A stretch of DNA of 64,000 nucleotides from Candidatus Protochlamydia amoebophila UWE25. Its GTDB lineage: Bacteria; Chlamydiota; Chlamydiia; Chlamydiales; Parachlamydiaceae. Positions within the stretch are counted from its first letter, which is position 1. Each line of letters opens with the position of its first letter. Shown one piece after another: positions 1 to 7,903 of this stretch. The stretch covers positions 496,001-560,000 of the forward strand of contig NC_005861.2 of NCBI RefSeq assembly GCF_000011565.2. Direction: 5' to 3'. The position numbers were made by a program, and so were the translations under genes. A model generated the notes under the pieces. That model had not been told where the DNA came from. It made no database searches and was given only the letters and a program-made list of their open reading frames with translations.

Positions 1-1116
1 ACTATTTTTCAAAGTTTAGGATTCCATTATCAATGGGATGGACAAGATAGTTTTATGGTATGCGTGCCTACTTACCGGACTGACGTTAAAGAAGAAATTG
101 ACCTCATTGAAGAAGTTGCTCGCATCTATGGCTACGATCACATTCCAAGAAATGGTGGTCGTTATCAAACGTCCAAATTACCTGATGCACCGATTTATCT
201 ATTCGAAAAAGAAATTCAATCATATTTGATTGCAGAAGGGTTACAGGAATTTATCACATGTGATTTGATTGGGCCAACTTTGGTCAATGTTGTGCAAAAC
301 CTTTCTATGCCTGCAGAAGCAATTGTCAAAGTTCTAAATCCTACGTCGATAGAACAATCGATTTTGAGAACATCTTTATTACCCGGACTTTTACAAGTTG
401 TCAAATACAATTTGGATCATCAAAACCATCAAATCAATGGATTCGAAATTGGGCGGATCCATTTTAAAGACGGCGATCAATATCAAGAACAATCTGTTGT
501 TGGAATTCTTTTATCAGGCTTTTCTCAACCCTACCATTTTGAAGAGAAAAAACGAGAGTATGATTTTTATGATTTGAAAGGAATTATAGAAAACCTTTTG
601 AAAGAACTAGGAATTGAAAAACCGCAATTTAAAAATTTAGATCTTAAAACTTTTCATTCTGGGCGGCAGGCTTCTTTGTTTGTAGATGAACTTGAGGTAG
701 GTTCTTTTGGAGAAGTTCATCCTAGTATTCAAAGGCGTTTAGATGTTTCTCAGCGTATCTTATTTGGAGAGTTTAATTTACATGACTTAATGCAAGTGGC
801 AACTAAACTTGAAAAAGTCAAACCTTTAGCTATTTATCCTGGTTCTGAACGCGATTGGACTTTCACAATCAAGACGTCTGTACCTTTTGCTGAAATTATC
901 AAGGCTATTCATGAGCAAAAATCTGATCTATTAGAAAATGTATTGTTATTAGATATTTACCGAAGTGAAAAACTGACAGTTGGTCATCAAAATATGACTC
1001 TGCGATTTATTTATCGGGATTTTTCTAAAACAATTGCACAAGAAGTTGTAGAAAATGAGCATCAACGATTAAAAACAGCAGTTTCTCAAAAGTTTGCTAA
1101 TGATCTTAAACAATAA
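1..1116 (+). CDS. pheT: Phenylalanine-tRNA ligase beta subunit (3' part, truncated by window edge)
   Basis: The frame is open from base 1, so the gene begins upstream; 371 C-terminal residues are present of roughly 790 usual for bacterial PheT. PheT forms the alpha2/beta2 phenylalanyl-tRNA synthetase in the cytoplasm. Visible are the end of the B5 region (VPTYRTDV followed by EVARIYGYD), the catalytic-like core with the ILRTSLLPGLL stretch, and the C-terminal FDX-ACB anticodon-binding domain starting near YPGSERDWTF. An internal ATG at 55 lies inside the conserved domain and is not the start. The gene is followed by a lipoprotein gene, which matches the C. trachomatis CT475-CT476 neighbourhood as I recall it. 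No damage is visible in the portion seen. Confidence 0.95.
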   Translation, partial: TIFQSLGFHYQWDGQDSFMVCVPTYRTDVKEEIDLIEEVARIYGYDHIPRNGGRYQTSKLPDAPIYLFEKEIQSYLIAEGLQEFITCDLIGPTLVNVVQNLSMPAEAIVKVLNPTSIEQSILRTSLLPGLLQVVKYNLDHQNHQINGFEIGRIHFKDGDQYQEQSVVGILLSGFSQPYHFEEKKREYDFYDLKGIIENLLKELGIEKPQFKNLDLKTFHSGRQASLFVDELEVGSFGEVHPSIQRRLDVSQRILFGEFNLHDLMQVATKLEKVKPLAIYPGSERDWTFTIKTSVPFAEIIKAIHEQKSDLLENVLLLDIYRSEKLTVGHQNMTLRFIYRDFSKTIAQEVVENEHQRLKTAVSQKFANDLKQ

Positions 1117-1149
1117 TTTGAGAAAATTCTCATTCAATTGGAGTGTTAT

Positions 1150-2103
1150 ATGAAGAATTCATTTTTCTTATCTTCTACTTTGTTATGTCTATTAGTTTCT
1201 ACCTCTTGTCAAACTCATCGTCATCCTGAAGATGTCGTTTATGAAACATATGTTCATCGCTACGGAGTAGAATTGCCGGCTGAAGACTGGTCTTCTCGTG
1301 GACAACATGGCCAAGTCTTATCTACACGACGTGATGGTGTGGTCGTTACAAAAACCTATGAATCAGGGATATTGCATGGAGAAGTAACTTATACATTCCC
1401 TCATCGTGAATGCATTGAAAAAAAAGAAGTTTATGATCAGGGGAATTTAATTCAAGAAACTTACTATTATGCGAGTGGAATGCCAAAACAACAAATAGAT
1501 TATCGATCAGCCGATCAATATTCTGTCATTTCTTGGTATGAAGGAGGAGCGCCTCAGTCCAAAGAGGAGTTTAACGAGCAAGGATTAGTTAAGGCCGATT
1601 ATTATAACTTAGCCAACCAAATAGAATCTTCTGTGCAAGATGGGTTTGGTAAGCGAATAGTGCGGGATAGCTATGGACTCCTTCACTCAGTGGACCAAAT
1701 CCAAGATGGGCAAATGACAATGCGAACAACCTATCATCCCAACGGAGCTCCTGCAGCTTATACTCCTTATGTAAATGGTGTCATTCAAGGAGAAAGAAAG
1801 ACTTATACCATGTCTGGGGAACCAATTTCGATTGAACAATGGAAAAATAATTGCCAACATGGAAATACCATTGTTTTTGAAAATGGAGAAAAATATGCAG
1901 ATCTTCCTTATGTGGAAGGGCGTCCACATGGTATTGAATATCGATATCGCAATGGGAATCAAGTTGTTCAAAAAAGAACCTGGGTTAACGGAAGAAAACA
2001 TGGCCCTTGTTATAATTATGTAGGAACAACGACTCAAACAGATTGGTATTTTAAAGACCGTCCAGTGAATAAACCTACTTATGATATGTTATCCAATCAA
2101 TAG
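1150..2103 (+). CDS. MORN/YwqK-type repeat lipoprotein
   Basis: Predicted 317-residue exported lipoprotein of unknown function. The ATG at 1150 is chosen over a TTG at 1138 because GGAG lies 7 bases before it and the protein then begins with a signal peptide (MKNSFFLSSTLLCLLVSTSC), with Cys20 as the likely lipidation site. The rest is a series of short repeats of the form Y..G...G...Y (for example YESGILHGEVTYTF, YHPNGAPAAY, EGRPHGIEYRYRNG, NGRKHGPCYNY), as in MORN-variant/YwqK proteins. It follows pheT by 33 bases and is probably cotranscribed. C. trachomatis has a hypothetical gene, CT476, in the same place; orthology is inferred from position. The MORN-like repeats do not fix a function. 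Confidence 0.8.
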   Translation: MKNSFFLSSTLLCLLVSTSCQTHRHPEDVVYETYVHRYGVELPAEDWSSRGQHGQVLSTRRDGVVVTKTYESGILHGEVTYTFPHRECIEKKEVYDQGNLIQETYYYASGMPKQQIDYRSADQYSVISWYEGGAPQSKEEFNEQGLVKADYYNLANQIESSVQDGFGKRIVRDSYGLLHSVDQIQDGQMTMRTTYHPNGAPAAYTPYVNGVIQGERKTYTMSGEPISIEQWKNNCQHGNTIVFENGEKYADLPYVEGRPHGIEYRYRNGNQVVQKRTWVNGRKHGPCYNYVGTTTQTDWYFKDRPVNKPTYDMLSNQ

Positions 2104-2114
2104 CAGATTCCTTA

Positions 2115-2140
2115 AGGTTGTCATTAATCAATGACAACCT
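2115..2140. terminator. Hairpin between convergent genes
   Basis: Perfect 11-bp inverted repeat (AGGTTGTCATT / AATGACAACCT) with a 4-base loop, sitting between the plus-strand lipoprotein gene and the 3' end of the minus-strand ferredoxin gene and overlapping the last ferredoxin codons. No T-tract follows on either strand, so it may be a transcript-end stabiliser rather than a classical intrinsic terminator. Confidence 0.45.
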
Positions 2141-2399
2141 CTCCAAAAATTGCACATTGACAAGCTAAACGATAGTTGGCGTCCAACCGTTTAGTTGTTA
2201 AAGTGGCTGTTTCTTCTTGAGTCTTTTTCGAAAGATTTTCCATTCCTTTAACTACTTTAATGGCGCAAACAGCACATAGCCCTTTGGTACAACCAAAACG
2301 GAAAGGAAGAGAACAATTCAATTGATAAGCTTTTAATAACTCTAATCCTTGTTTAATATGATATATTTTTTTATTTCGTAGACTGATTAAAGATGGCAT
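2124..2399 (-). CDS. 2Fe-2S ferredoxin, plant/adrenodoxin-type fold
   Basis: A 91-residue soluble electron carrier. The cysteine pattern C37-x4-C42-x2-C45 followed by a distal Cys (C80, with C82 nearby) is the ligand set of plant-type [2Fe-2S] ferredoxins; the local context FGCTKGLCAVC and NYRLACQC is typical. The start ATG lies 12 bases after the stop of the upstream unknown gene (2412-2960), so the two probably form one transcript. C. trachomatis encodes a ferredoxin of similar size (CT059, from memory). Its redox partner is not apparent here. The gene is complete. Confidence 0.88.
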   Translation of the reverse strand: MPSLISLRNKKIYHIKQGLELLKAYQLNCSLPFRFGCTKGLCAVCAIKVVKGMENLSKKTQEETATLTTKRLDANYRLACQCAIFGEVVID

Positions 2400-2411
2400 A
2401 ATTTTACCCGA

Positions 2412-2960
2412 TTACAAGCAAAGGTGTTTGCATATCCCACTCTTCCGATAAAAGAGAAGTGAACTTTCCCGTTTCTGGGTTGTTTGATATGTTTTTATCA
2501 TGACAGGACGATTTTCTAGATTGAATAGAACAAATCTATTAAAGGCATCTTGTTTGTTTTGATAATACAATTTTTGAAAAGCTAAGAGAAGGCCATGAAT
2601 AGAGCGAATTTCACAAAATGTGCAGTTTTGGTTTTGAAAACAGTAGGTTTTGAAAAAAATAGCGCGGCCTTCTTGATTACGTAATAAACACTGAATTTGT
2701 GTGGATCCTTTGTTAAGTTGTTTCCTTTGCCAAGCATTTTGATGAATAGGGTTTAGATAGCGAAAATCTAGCAACAGTAGGGAGTCAAAAATGAACTTTT
2801 CAAAGGCACCAGAATTGTATTTTTCTATGAAATACCATTTTCCATAAGACTCAGTAACTATTTTATAGCTGTAAGAGCTTACTTCATTCAAAAAGTTTAG
2901 ACTTTTTGGTCTTCCTCCTTTCCAATAATAATTTTGATAATTTTTATGCAAGCTGATCAC
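2412..2960 (-). CDS. Hypothetical protein upstream of ferredoxin
   Basis: About 182 residues that I do not recognise. The start is uncertain: GTG at 2960 is preferred, TTG at 2963 is adjacent, and neither has a strong ribosome binding site. The protein is rich in aromatic residues and Gln/Asn/Lys, with no signal peptide or membrane segment. A CTFCEIRS motif and a C-terminal CKHLC could bind a metal, but no family signature is evident. It is closely spaced (12 bases) to the ferredoxin gene and may be its functional partner; that is inference from layout only. A long frame free of stops and tight coupling support it being real. Confidence 0.6.
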   Translation of the reverse strand: MISLHKNYQNYYWKGGRPKSLNFLNEVSSYSYKIVTESYGKWYFIEKYNSGAFEKFIFDSLLLLDFRYLNPIHQNAWQRKQLNKGSTQIQCLLRNQEGRAIFFKTYCFQNQNCTFCEIRSIHGLLLAFQKLYYQNKQDAFNRFVLFNLENRPVMIKTYQTTQKRESSLLFYRKSGICKHLCL

Positions 2961-3174
2961 CAACGCTTTATCTGTAAGATGAAGGGTAACTTAAGGGAGT
3001 AACTCTTTTAAATGCAATTCAAATTGTGAAATTTGAGGTTGGTTTAAATAAAGTTCATGCTTCGATGTTTCCACCCCACATCTAGTTTAATTTGTCACTT
3101 TCTTCAAAATAACTTCTTGTTAAATCGCGAACAAACTCAATTTAATAAATCATGAAGTAGCTCTACAATTTTAT

Positions 3175-3191
3175 TTGGCATAGGATTTGCA
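3175..3191 (+). promoter_or_regulatory. Sigma-54 (-24/-12) promoter motif of small paralog A
   Basis: The sequence TTGGCATAGGATTTGCA matches the RpoN consensus YTGGCACG-N4-TTGCW at nearly every key position, with the diagnostic GG (3177-3178) and GC (3189-3190) separated by exactly 10 bases. A start site about 12 bases beyond GC would be near 3201, giving a ~24-base leader that contains the AAAGGAGG ribosome binding site (3212-3218) before the ATG at 3225. The same arrangement recurs upstream of the second paralog. Confidence 0.7.
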
Positions 3192-3224
3192 TTGATTTGG
3201 TATTCCAGAAAAAGGAGGAATCCC

Positions 3225-3419
3225 ATGAATAAGGCACAGTTAGAAAAAAAAATAGCTTACCTTGAATTTGTTCATGACCAATTAGAAACAGAGTTAGTTT
3301 ACGTTGATAGCTTGCTTAAATCTGTTGGATTTCCTCACGGTCTCGCATCTGCTAAAGAAGTTGCTTTGGAGTTATTACAAAATGCTGAGGCTGAAAATGA
3401 AAAAGGGCATGAAATTTAA
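3225..3419 (+). CDS. Small conserved hypothetical protein, paralog A
   Basis: A 64-residue cytosolic protein. The ATG at 3225 is set by a strong AAAGGAGGAA ribosome binding site. It is charged and mostly helical-looking, with L/I/V/Y spacing that suggests a short coiled coil (LEKKIAYLEFVHDQLETELVYVD), then a conserved SVGFPHGL turn and a second helix. It is clearly paralogous to the protein at 4028-4219: both share K-K-x-AYLE, D-x-L-x-TEL-x-YVD, VGF-x-x-GL and a shared ending helix before an acidic tail. No function is known to me. The upstream sigma-54 motif implies stage- or signal-specific expression through RpoN and an AtoC-type activator. Confidence 0.82.
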   Translation: MNKAQLEKKIAYLEFVHDQLETELVYVDSLLKSVGFPHGLASAKEVALELLQNAEAENEKGHEI

Positions 3420-3719
3420 ACTTTTTCTTTTTTATGTTTAGGTATTGCTAGAAGGGGTTTTAGTATTTGAAACCCATAAGAATGGGAAGAAAATATAAAA
3501 AAAGAAAACTTTTAAAAATTATTCAAAAAAATAAATGTTTTCAACACGAATAGATTTTTAAAAATAATCTTAATTTCTAAAAATAAGTAGATTAAAGTAA
3601 AATTTCGTAAGTTTTACCTGATTTTGATTAGATCTTTATCAATTGTTAATATAATTACGGTTTTATAGGCCTTTCATCAATGCTAAATTATTAATATGGC
3701 TAATAAACTAATAATAACA

Positions 3720-3767
3720 CCCTGGCAAGTCAGTAAGACTCGCTACTAATAATAACTGATACCAGGG
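3720..3767 (+). ncRNA. Candidate structured RNA element (stem-loop)
   Basis: CCCTGG (3720-3725) pairs with CCAGGG (3762-3767), and an inner TCAG/CTGA pair extends the stem across a small internal bulge, leaving a loop of about 22 bases. GC-containing complementarity is conspicuous in this otherwise extremely AT-rich gap. It lies about 150 bases before a terminator, so it could be part of a small RNA or a 3' untranslated region. The assignment is tentative. Confidence 0.3.
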
Positions 3768-3911
3768 TTTATGATTCTGATAAAAAAGTAAAATATTAAG
3801 TAGATTAATAAAAATTTAGCAGCCTCTTAATCAATAATTAATATATTGTGTGTGTAATAAAGTTTTATCAATGCCATTATAGTTTAATAGATTCATAATA
3901 GGTCATAGTAG

Positions 3912-3964
3912 CCCTGAGCTTTTATAATATATAATAACCCTAAGCTCGGGGTTTGGTTTTTTTT
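3912..3964 (+). terminator. Rho-independent terminator with alternative inner hairpin
   Basis: CCCTGAGCTT (3912-3921) pairs with AAGCTCGGGG (3942-3951) in a 10-bp stem with one G-T pair and a 20-base AT-only loop, followed by TTTGG and eight T residues. A smaller, mutually exclusive hairpin AACCC (3936-3940)/GGGTT (3949-3953) also abuts the T-run. It ends just before the sigma-54 motif of paralog B and insulates it from upstream transcription. Confidence 0.65.
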
Positions 3965-3981
3965 GATGAATCAGTCGAAGA

Positions 3982-3997
3982 TGGCATACCACATGCA
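3982..3997 (+). promoter_or_regulatory. Sigma-54 (-24/-12) promoter motif of small paralog B
   Basis: TGGCATACCACATGCA has GG (3983-3984) and GC (3995-3996) exactly 10 bases apart and shares TGGCATA...TGCA with the site upstream of paralog A. A start site near 4008 would leave a ~20-base leader carrying the GGAGGTG ribosome binding site (4018-4024) before the ATG at 4028. The -12 element is ATGCA rather than TTGCA, slightly weaker than the first site. Confidence 0.65.
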
Positions 3998-4027
3998 TAA
4001 ATAATCATGTACACCTTGGAGGTGAAT

Positions 4028-4219
4028 ATGAAAAAGACAGATCTTCTTAAAAAAGTAGCTTATTTGGAATCTCTTAATGATCATTTACTAACTGAATTAG
4101 GTTATGTAGATCATTTAATGAGATTAGTTGGCTTCGCAGGTGGTCTTGAAACAGTCAAAGTTACAGCTCGCGAGCTTTATGAATCAGAGCAAGAAAATAA
4201 TGCAGATTTTAATGGTTAA
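4028..4219 (+). CDS. Small conserved hypothetical protein, paralog B
   Basis: A 63-residue paralog of the protein at 3225-3419. The ATG at 4028 is preferred to one at 4007 because GGAGGTG precedes it and because the two proteins then align from residue 1. Shared features are the initial K-K-x-DL/QL, the AYLE segment, the TEL-x-YVD helix, VGF-x-x-GLE and an acidic C-terminal tail. No membrane segment, signal peptide or known domain is visible. It is probably monocistronic: a terminator precedes it and the SNF2 gene on the opposite strand ends 28 bases after it. Function unknown; a small regulatory or adaptor protein is possible but not shown. Confidence 0.82.
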   Translation: MKKTDLLKKVAYLESLNDHLLTELGYVDHLMRLVGFAGGLETVKVTARELYESEQENNADFNG

Positions 4220-4247
4220 TAAGAGGGTAGAAAATTATCATCCAAAA

Positions 4248-6983
4248 TTAACTAATTAAATAGCGCAAATCTTCAATGGTTAATTGAGTGGGAGCCGCTT
4301 CGAAATCAAAAATGTCATCAACCAGTGTTCTTTTAGCGGCTTTCAACTTCATCATTTTTTCTTCAATACTCTCAATAACAACGAAACGCTTGGCGATCAC
4401 TTGCTCCTGGCGTCCAATGCGGTGGGCTCGATTAATAGCTTGTTCTTCGACGGCTTCATTCCACCACGGATCGTAAAGTATTACATAGTCTGCAGCAGTT
4501 AAATTTAATCCGACACCCCCAGCTTTTAAACTGATGAAGAAAATAGATTGTTCCAGGTTTTCTTGAAATTCAGTTACGACTTTTTCTCTATTTTGAGTAC
4601 TTCCATCTAAATAAGCGTACGTCCAACCTTGCTGATTAGCATAGCGTGTCATTAATTTTAACATCGAAGTGAATTGACTATAAACAAGAACTTTTCGTCC
4701 TTCCTCTCTGATTGTTTGTAAATCTTGCATTAAAAGATCAAATTTGGCACTAGTTATTAAATCTTCTTTTTCCTCTATTATCGATGAAACAAGAAGGGGA
4801 TGGCAGCAAATCTGACGGAGACGGAGAATAGCTTCTAGAACTTCTAAACGATGCTTAGTAATCCCTTCAGCTTCAATTTTCTTAAATAAATTTCTCTTAA
4901 AATTAGCTAAAAACTGTTCATAATGCTGCCTTTGAGACTCACTCATTTCGATCCAAACAATTTGATCAATACGGGCAGGCAGGTCTTTAGCCACTTCTTG
5001 TTTCTGTCTTCTGAGAATAAAAGGAGCCACTTTTTTCTTAATACGATCGAGATAACGTCGATCAGCACTTGCTGCTTGAATATCTGCATTAAAACTTTCT
5101 TCTGCACCAAAAAGATCAGGAATTAGAAAATGAAAATGAGACCAAAGTTCTCCAAGATGATTTTCAATAGGTGTGCCGGTGATACACAACCTAAAGTGAG
5201 AGGATAATGAACAAGCTGCTTGAAATGTCTGTGTATGAGCATTTTTAATTTGTTGAGCTTCATCTAAAATGAGTGTATTTAGATCTAATTTTTGTAAGAG
5301 AGAAAGATCTAATCTTAACGTAGTATAAGAAGTCAAGATAATCGAATAGTTTTGCAAAATCTCTATAGAATTTGCACGCTGAGAGCCTTGGTGAATATAG
5401 CATGAACATGAAGGTAAAAAGCGACAAATTTCATTTTTCCAATTAAAAAGTAAGGATGTAGGAACAACAATCAAATGTTTAGATTCGGAAGCGAACCGAG
5501 AAATAAAGGCCAGTACTTGGACTGTTTTTCCAAGTCCCATTTCGTCTGCTAAAATTCCATGGAATCCATAGTTAAATAAAAAAGAAAGCCAGTTTAATCC
5601 CTCTTGTTGATAAGGCCTTAAATGTCCTTCAAAAGAAGGGGCAGGTAAAGCAGTTTCTACTCCTTTAAAGTTTTCCCACTTTTGTTTAAAAATGGATAGT
5701 GTAGAAGGAAGTTCTGTTCGATCAAATAACGAAGAAAGTGCACCAATATGACTTTTTTTGATATGTACTTCTTGTCCAATGATTTTTCCTTCTTCCGCAA
5801 GTTCTTTTAATTCTTGCACAGAATGTAACTCTGGAAGAAGGCCGACTGTGCCTGGGTTCAGTTGTATAAATCGCTCTCGTCGATTAAAAGCTCCTAATAC
5901 GGAACTGACGTCGGCTTCATGAGTTTCATAGCGAACGGAGCCTTTAATTTTTATCATTTGAGGGGCATCTTCCAATTTTAAATCAATATGATCTTGTTTA
6001 ATGACCCGGTTTTCTTTCCAGTCTAAAATCACCCAACCAATTTCTAATAAGAAAGTGAGACTTTTGGCAACCTTATCAAGAGGGCAATAATAGTGAGAGG
6101 TCCCCACATTTTTCTTAATGAAATCCGTTTCTAATAGATCTTTTTCAAAATTTTTTTCGACTTCTTCTTGACGTTTAAAAGAAGTTTTTTTTAATTCATG
6201 AAAAGCAATTTTTAACCCATTTCCATAATTTAACCAAAGATCTGCAAAGCCACCAGAGCGATCTTTTAAAATGAGAAAAGGGAGAGGTTCAGTTTGTTTA
6301 TAGAGATTTTCAATGGAATGACCTTTTATCATCAATTGCGGAGAATTAGAATCATTTTCTTCAAACTCTTCTAAAAAAGCAGCTTTTTGTGAACCTTCCA
6401 AGATCCAAGGCCGTGTTTGATAAGCACGTTGAAGCTCTTTCCATGAGATAAAGGTTGTAATTCCTTTTAAAGAAATCCCTCGTACAAACCAGACAGGTTT
6501 ACCAGGTCCGATGCAATCACAACTGGCGATGTCAATATCTTGATCACGCCATTTCAAATGCCCTTTTATTTCTATTTGGCTGGTATTTAAAGGAAATACT
6601 TCATAATAAAATTCAACTTTCCCAACAAAATCGACAACCAGTTGCTTATTGTTTAAATAAATTTTTTGCAAAGACCCTAGAAGATTTAAGAGATTAACCG
6701 CTTGATTTGAAGAAATATGGAAAAAAGGAGAGGTCGTAGTTTCTAGAGAAGGGGAACGTCCTATGAGTTTGGTTTGATAGTTAACCTCTTCTTTAAAAAG
6801 GGATGTAAAAATTTCTTTTTCGCGATCTTGTTGAATAGACGCTTTCCATTTGGCTAAATTTTTGGCTAAGGGATAATGCAGGCGATGATGATAACCTTCT
6901 TTTATCACTTCTGTTAATTTAAGAGTCAAAAATCCGGTTTTATTCATCTCTTCAATGTCTAAAGTGTAACCGATTTCATTCAT
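4248..6983 (-). CDS. SNF2/SWI2-family helicase-like ATPase
   Basis: A 911-residue DNA-dependent ATPase of the bacterial SNF2 family, which remodel or displace DNA-bound proteins. The N-terminal ~440 residues form the poorly conserved chlamydial accessory region. The SNF2_N core follows: Walker A DEMGLGKT near residue 480, DEAQ box near 573, and ITGTP soon after. The helicase C-terminal domain holds VYSQFT, LDGST, LKAGGVGLNLT, DPWWN and the arginine-finger motif AHRIGRQ near residue 851. Length and order are those of full-length bacterial SNF2 proteins such as the two chlamydial ones (CT555/CT708 from memory). It is transcribed divergently from the gene at 7085. All ATPase motifs look intact. 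Confidence 0.93.
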   Translation of the reverse strand: MNEIGYTLDIEEMNKTGFLTLKLTEVIKEGYHHRLHYPLAKNLAKWKASIQQDREKEIFTSLFKEEVNYQTKLIGRSPSLETTTSPFFHISSNQAVNLLNLLGSLQKIYLNNKQLVVDFVGKVEFYYEVFPLNTSQIEIKGHLKWRDQDIDIASCDCIGPGKPVWFVRGISLKGITTFISWKELQRAYQTRPWILEGSQKAAFLEEFEENDSNSPQLMIKGHSIENLYKQTEPLPFLILKDRSGGFADLWLNYGNGLKIAFHELKKTSFKRQEEVEKNFEKDLLETDFIKKNVGTSHYYCPLDKVAKSLTFLLEIGWVILDWKENRVIKQDHIDLKLEDAPQMIKIKGSVRYETHEADVSSVLGAFNRRERFIQLNPGTVGLLPELHSVQELKELAEEGKIIGQEVHIKKSHIGALSSLFDRTELPSTLSIFKQKWENFKGVETALPAPSFEGHLRPYQQEGLNWLSFLFNYGFHGILADEMGLGKTVQVLAFISRFASESKHLIVVPTSLLFNWKNEICRFLPSCSCYIHQGSQRANSIEILQNYSIILTSYTTLRLDLSLLQKLDLNTLILDEAQQIKNAHTQTFQAACSLSSHFRLCITGTPIENHLGELWSHFHFLIPDLFGAEESFNADIQAASADRRYLDRIKKKVAPFILRRQKQEVAKDLPARIDQIVWIEMSESQRQHYEQFLANFKRNLFKKIEAEGITKHRLEVLEAILRLRQICCHPLLVSSIIEEKEDLITSAKFDLLMQDLQTIREEGRKVLVYSQFTSMLKLMTRYANQQGWTYAYLDGSTQNREKVVTEFQENLEQSIFFISLKAGGVGLNLTAADYVILYDPWWNEAVEEQAINRAHRIGRQEQVIAKRFVVIESIEEKMMKLKAAKRTLVDDIFDFEAAPTQLTIEDLRYLIS

Positions 6984-7084
6984 GAATAAAGCCCTGATTT
7001 GTTATAGTGTTAGAAAAACAAACAAAGATACTGTTTTCTTTTCAAATTTTCAACCTTCGGACGATCTTTTTAAAGGAACATTTT

Positions 7085-7903
7085 ATGACAAAATTAACCA
7101 TGTGGCAAAAGCATTGGGATGAAGCTGAAAAAGAATGGGACCAAAAAGCTCAACTAGCAGCTGAAAAAAGGCCCATAAAAAAATTGACAGTTTTACCCGA
7201 TATGGTTGGTATGACTGAAGAAACAGCTAAGTATTTAAAGTGGAAAAGTTTAAAATGGATGCTAACAAAAGATCATGAAAGAACTATTCTGAAAGGATTT
7301 TTGAAGCACCCTTTTAAATATGGGTGGGCTTTTTTGAAATCTTGTTGGCAGACAAAACCCTATAAGAGAGAAGGGGATTTTTTTCTCTATGGAGTAGATT
7401 CTGTTGACCAATTTCAAACTCTTTTAGAAAATCCGTCGGCTATTTTTGTTTTAGGATTTTCTTATTGTCATAAACCTTTTGAATGTCCGTCTGGTCGCTT
7501 TACACCCGATTGTATGCGAGATGCCTCTCATTCTGTTTGCCAACAATGCTTTATTGGTAAATCAGTCAATGCCATCACTTCAAAACAAACCATTCCTTTA
7601 TTCATTCCAACAATTCATTATATTGGAGGAAAAATCTTTGAAATTGTTCATCAAAATCCTGATAAACCTGTCATATTTATCATTACGGCTTGTGAAATGA
7701 CTTTAGAAATGTTTGGAGACTGGGGAAACATGGTTAACCTTAAGGGACTCGGCATCCGATTGGACGGCCGCATTTGCAATACCATGAAAGCCTTTGAATT
7801 ATCTGAAAGAGGGGTCAAACCAGGTTTGACTGTTATTTTAGATGAAACACAAAAGAAAATTTTATCACTTCTCAAACACCGTAATCTCTCAATGCCTACC
7901 TAG
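7085..7903 (+). CDS. Cysteine-cluster protein, weakly DUF116-like
   Basis: A 272-residue soluble protein. The ATG at 7085 is preferred over an upstream start at 7007 because AAAGGAACA precedes it. The central region holds a cysteine array (CHKPFECPSGR...DCMRDASHSVCQQC) suited to Zn or Fe-S binding. The C-terminal part, ITACEMTLEMF...GIRLDGRICNTMKAFEL, recalls DUF116 proteins, which pair a cysteine cluster with a segment ending in a Cys-Asn motif; this resemblance is my recollection and needs a profile search. No signal peptide or membrane helix is visible. It is divergent from the SNF2 gene by about 100 bases and stands alone. Function unknown. Confidence 0.7.
   Translation: MTKLTMWQKHWDEAEKEWDQKAQLAAEKRPIKKLTVLPDMVGMTEETAKYLKWKSLKWMLTKDHERTILKGFLKHPFKYGWAFLKSCWQTKPYKREGDFFLYGVDSVDQFQTLLENPSAIFVLGFSYCHKPFECPSGRFTPDCMRDASHSVCQQCFIGKSVNAITSKQTIPLFIPTIHYIGGKIFEIVHQNPDKPVIFIITACEMTLEMFGDWGNMVNLKGLGIRLDGRICNTMKAFELSERGVKPGLTVILDETQKKILSLLKHRNLSMPT

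Larger units (their letters stand above)
3420..4027. other. Structured intergenic region between the two small paralogs
   Basis: Very AT-rich gap of about 600 bases with no convincing open frame. It contains one imperfect hairpin (3720-3767), one strong terminator-like hairpin (3912-3964) and the second sigma-54 motif (3982-3997). It may carry a long 3' untranslated region of paralog A or an independent small RNA ending at the terminator; I cannot identify a convincing second promoter by eye. Confidence 0.5.

Noticed and set aside
1687-2037. 116-codon minus-strand frame inside the MORN-type lipoprotein gene
   Set aside because: Mirror frame of a repetitive coding region; no ribosome binding site.
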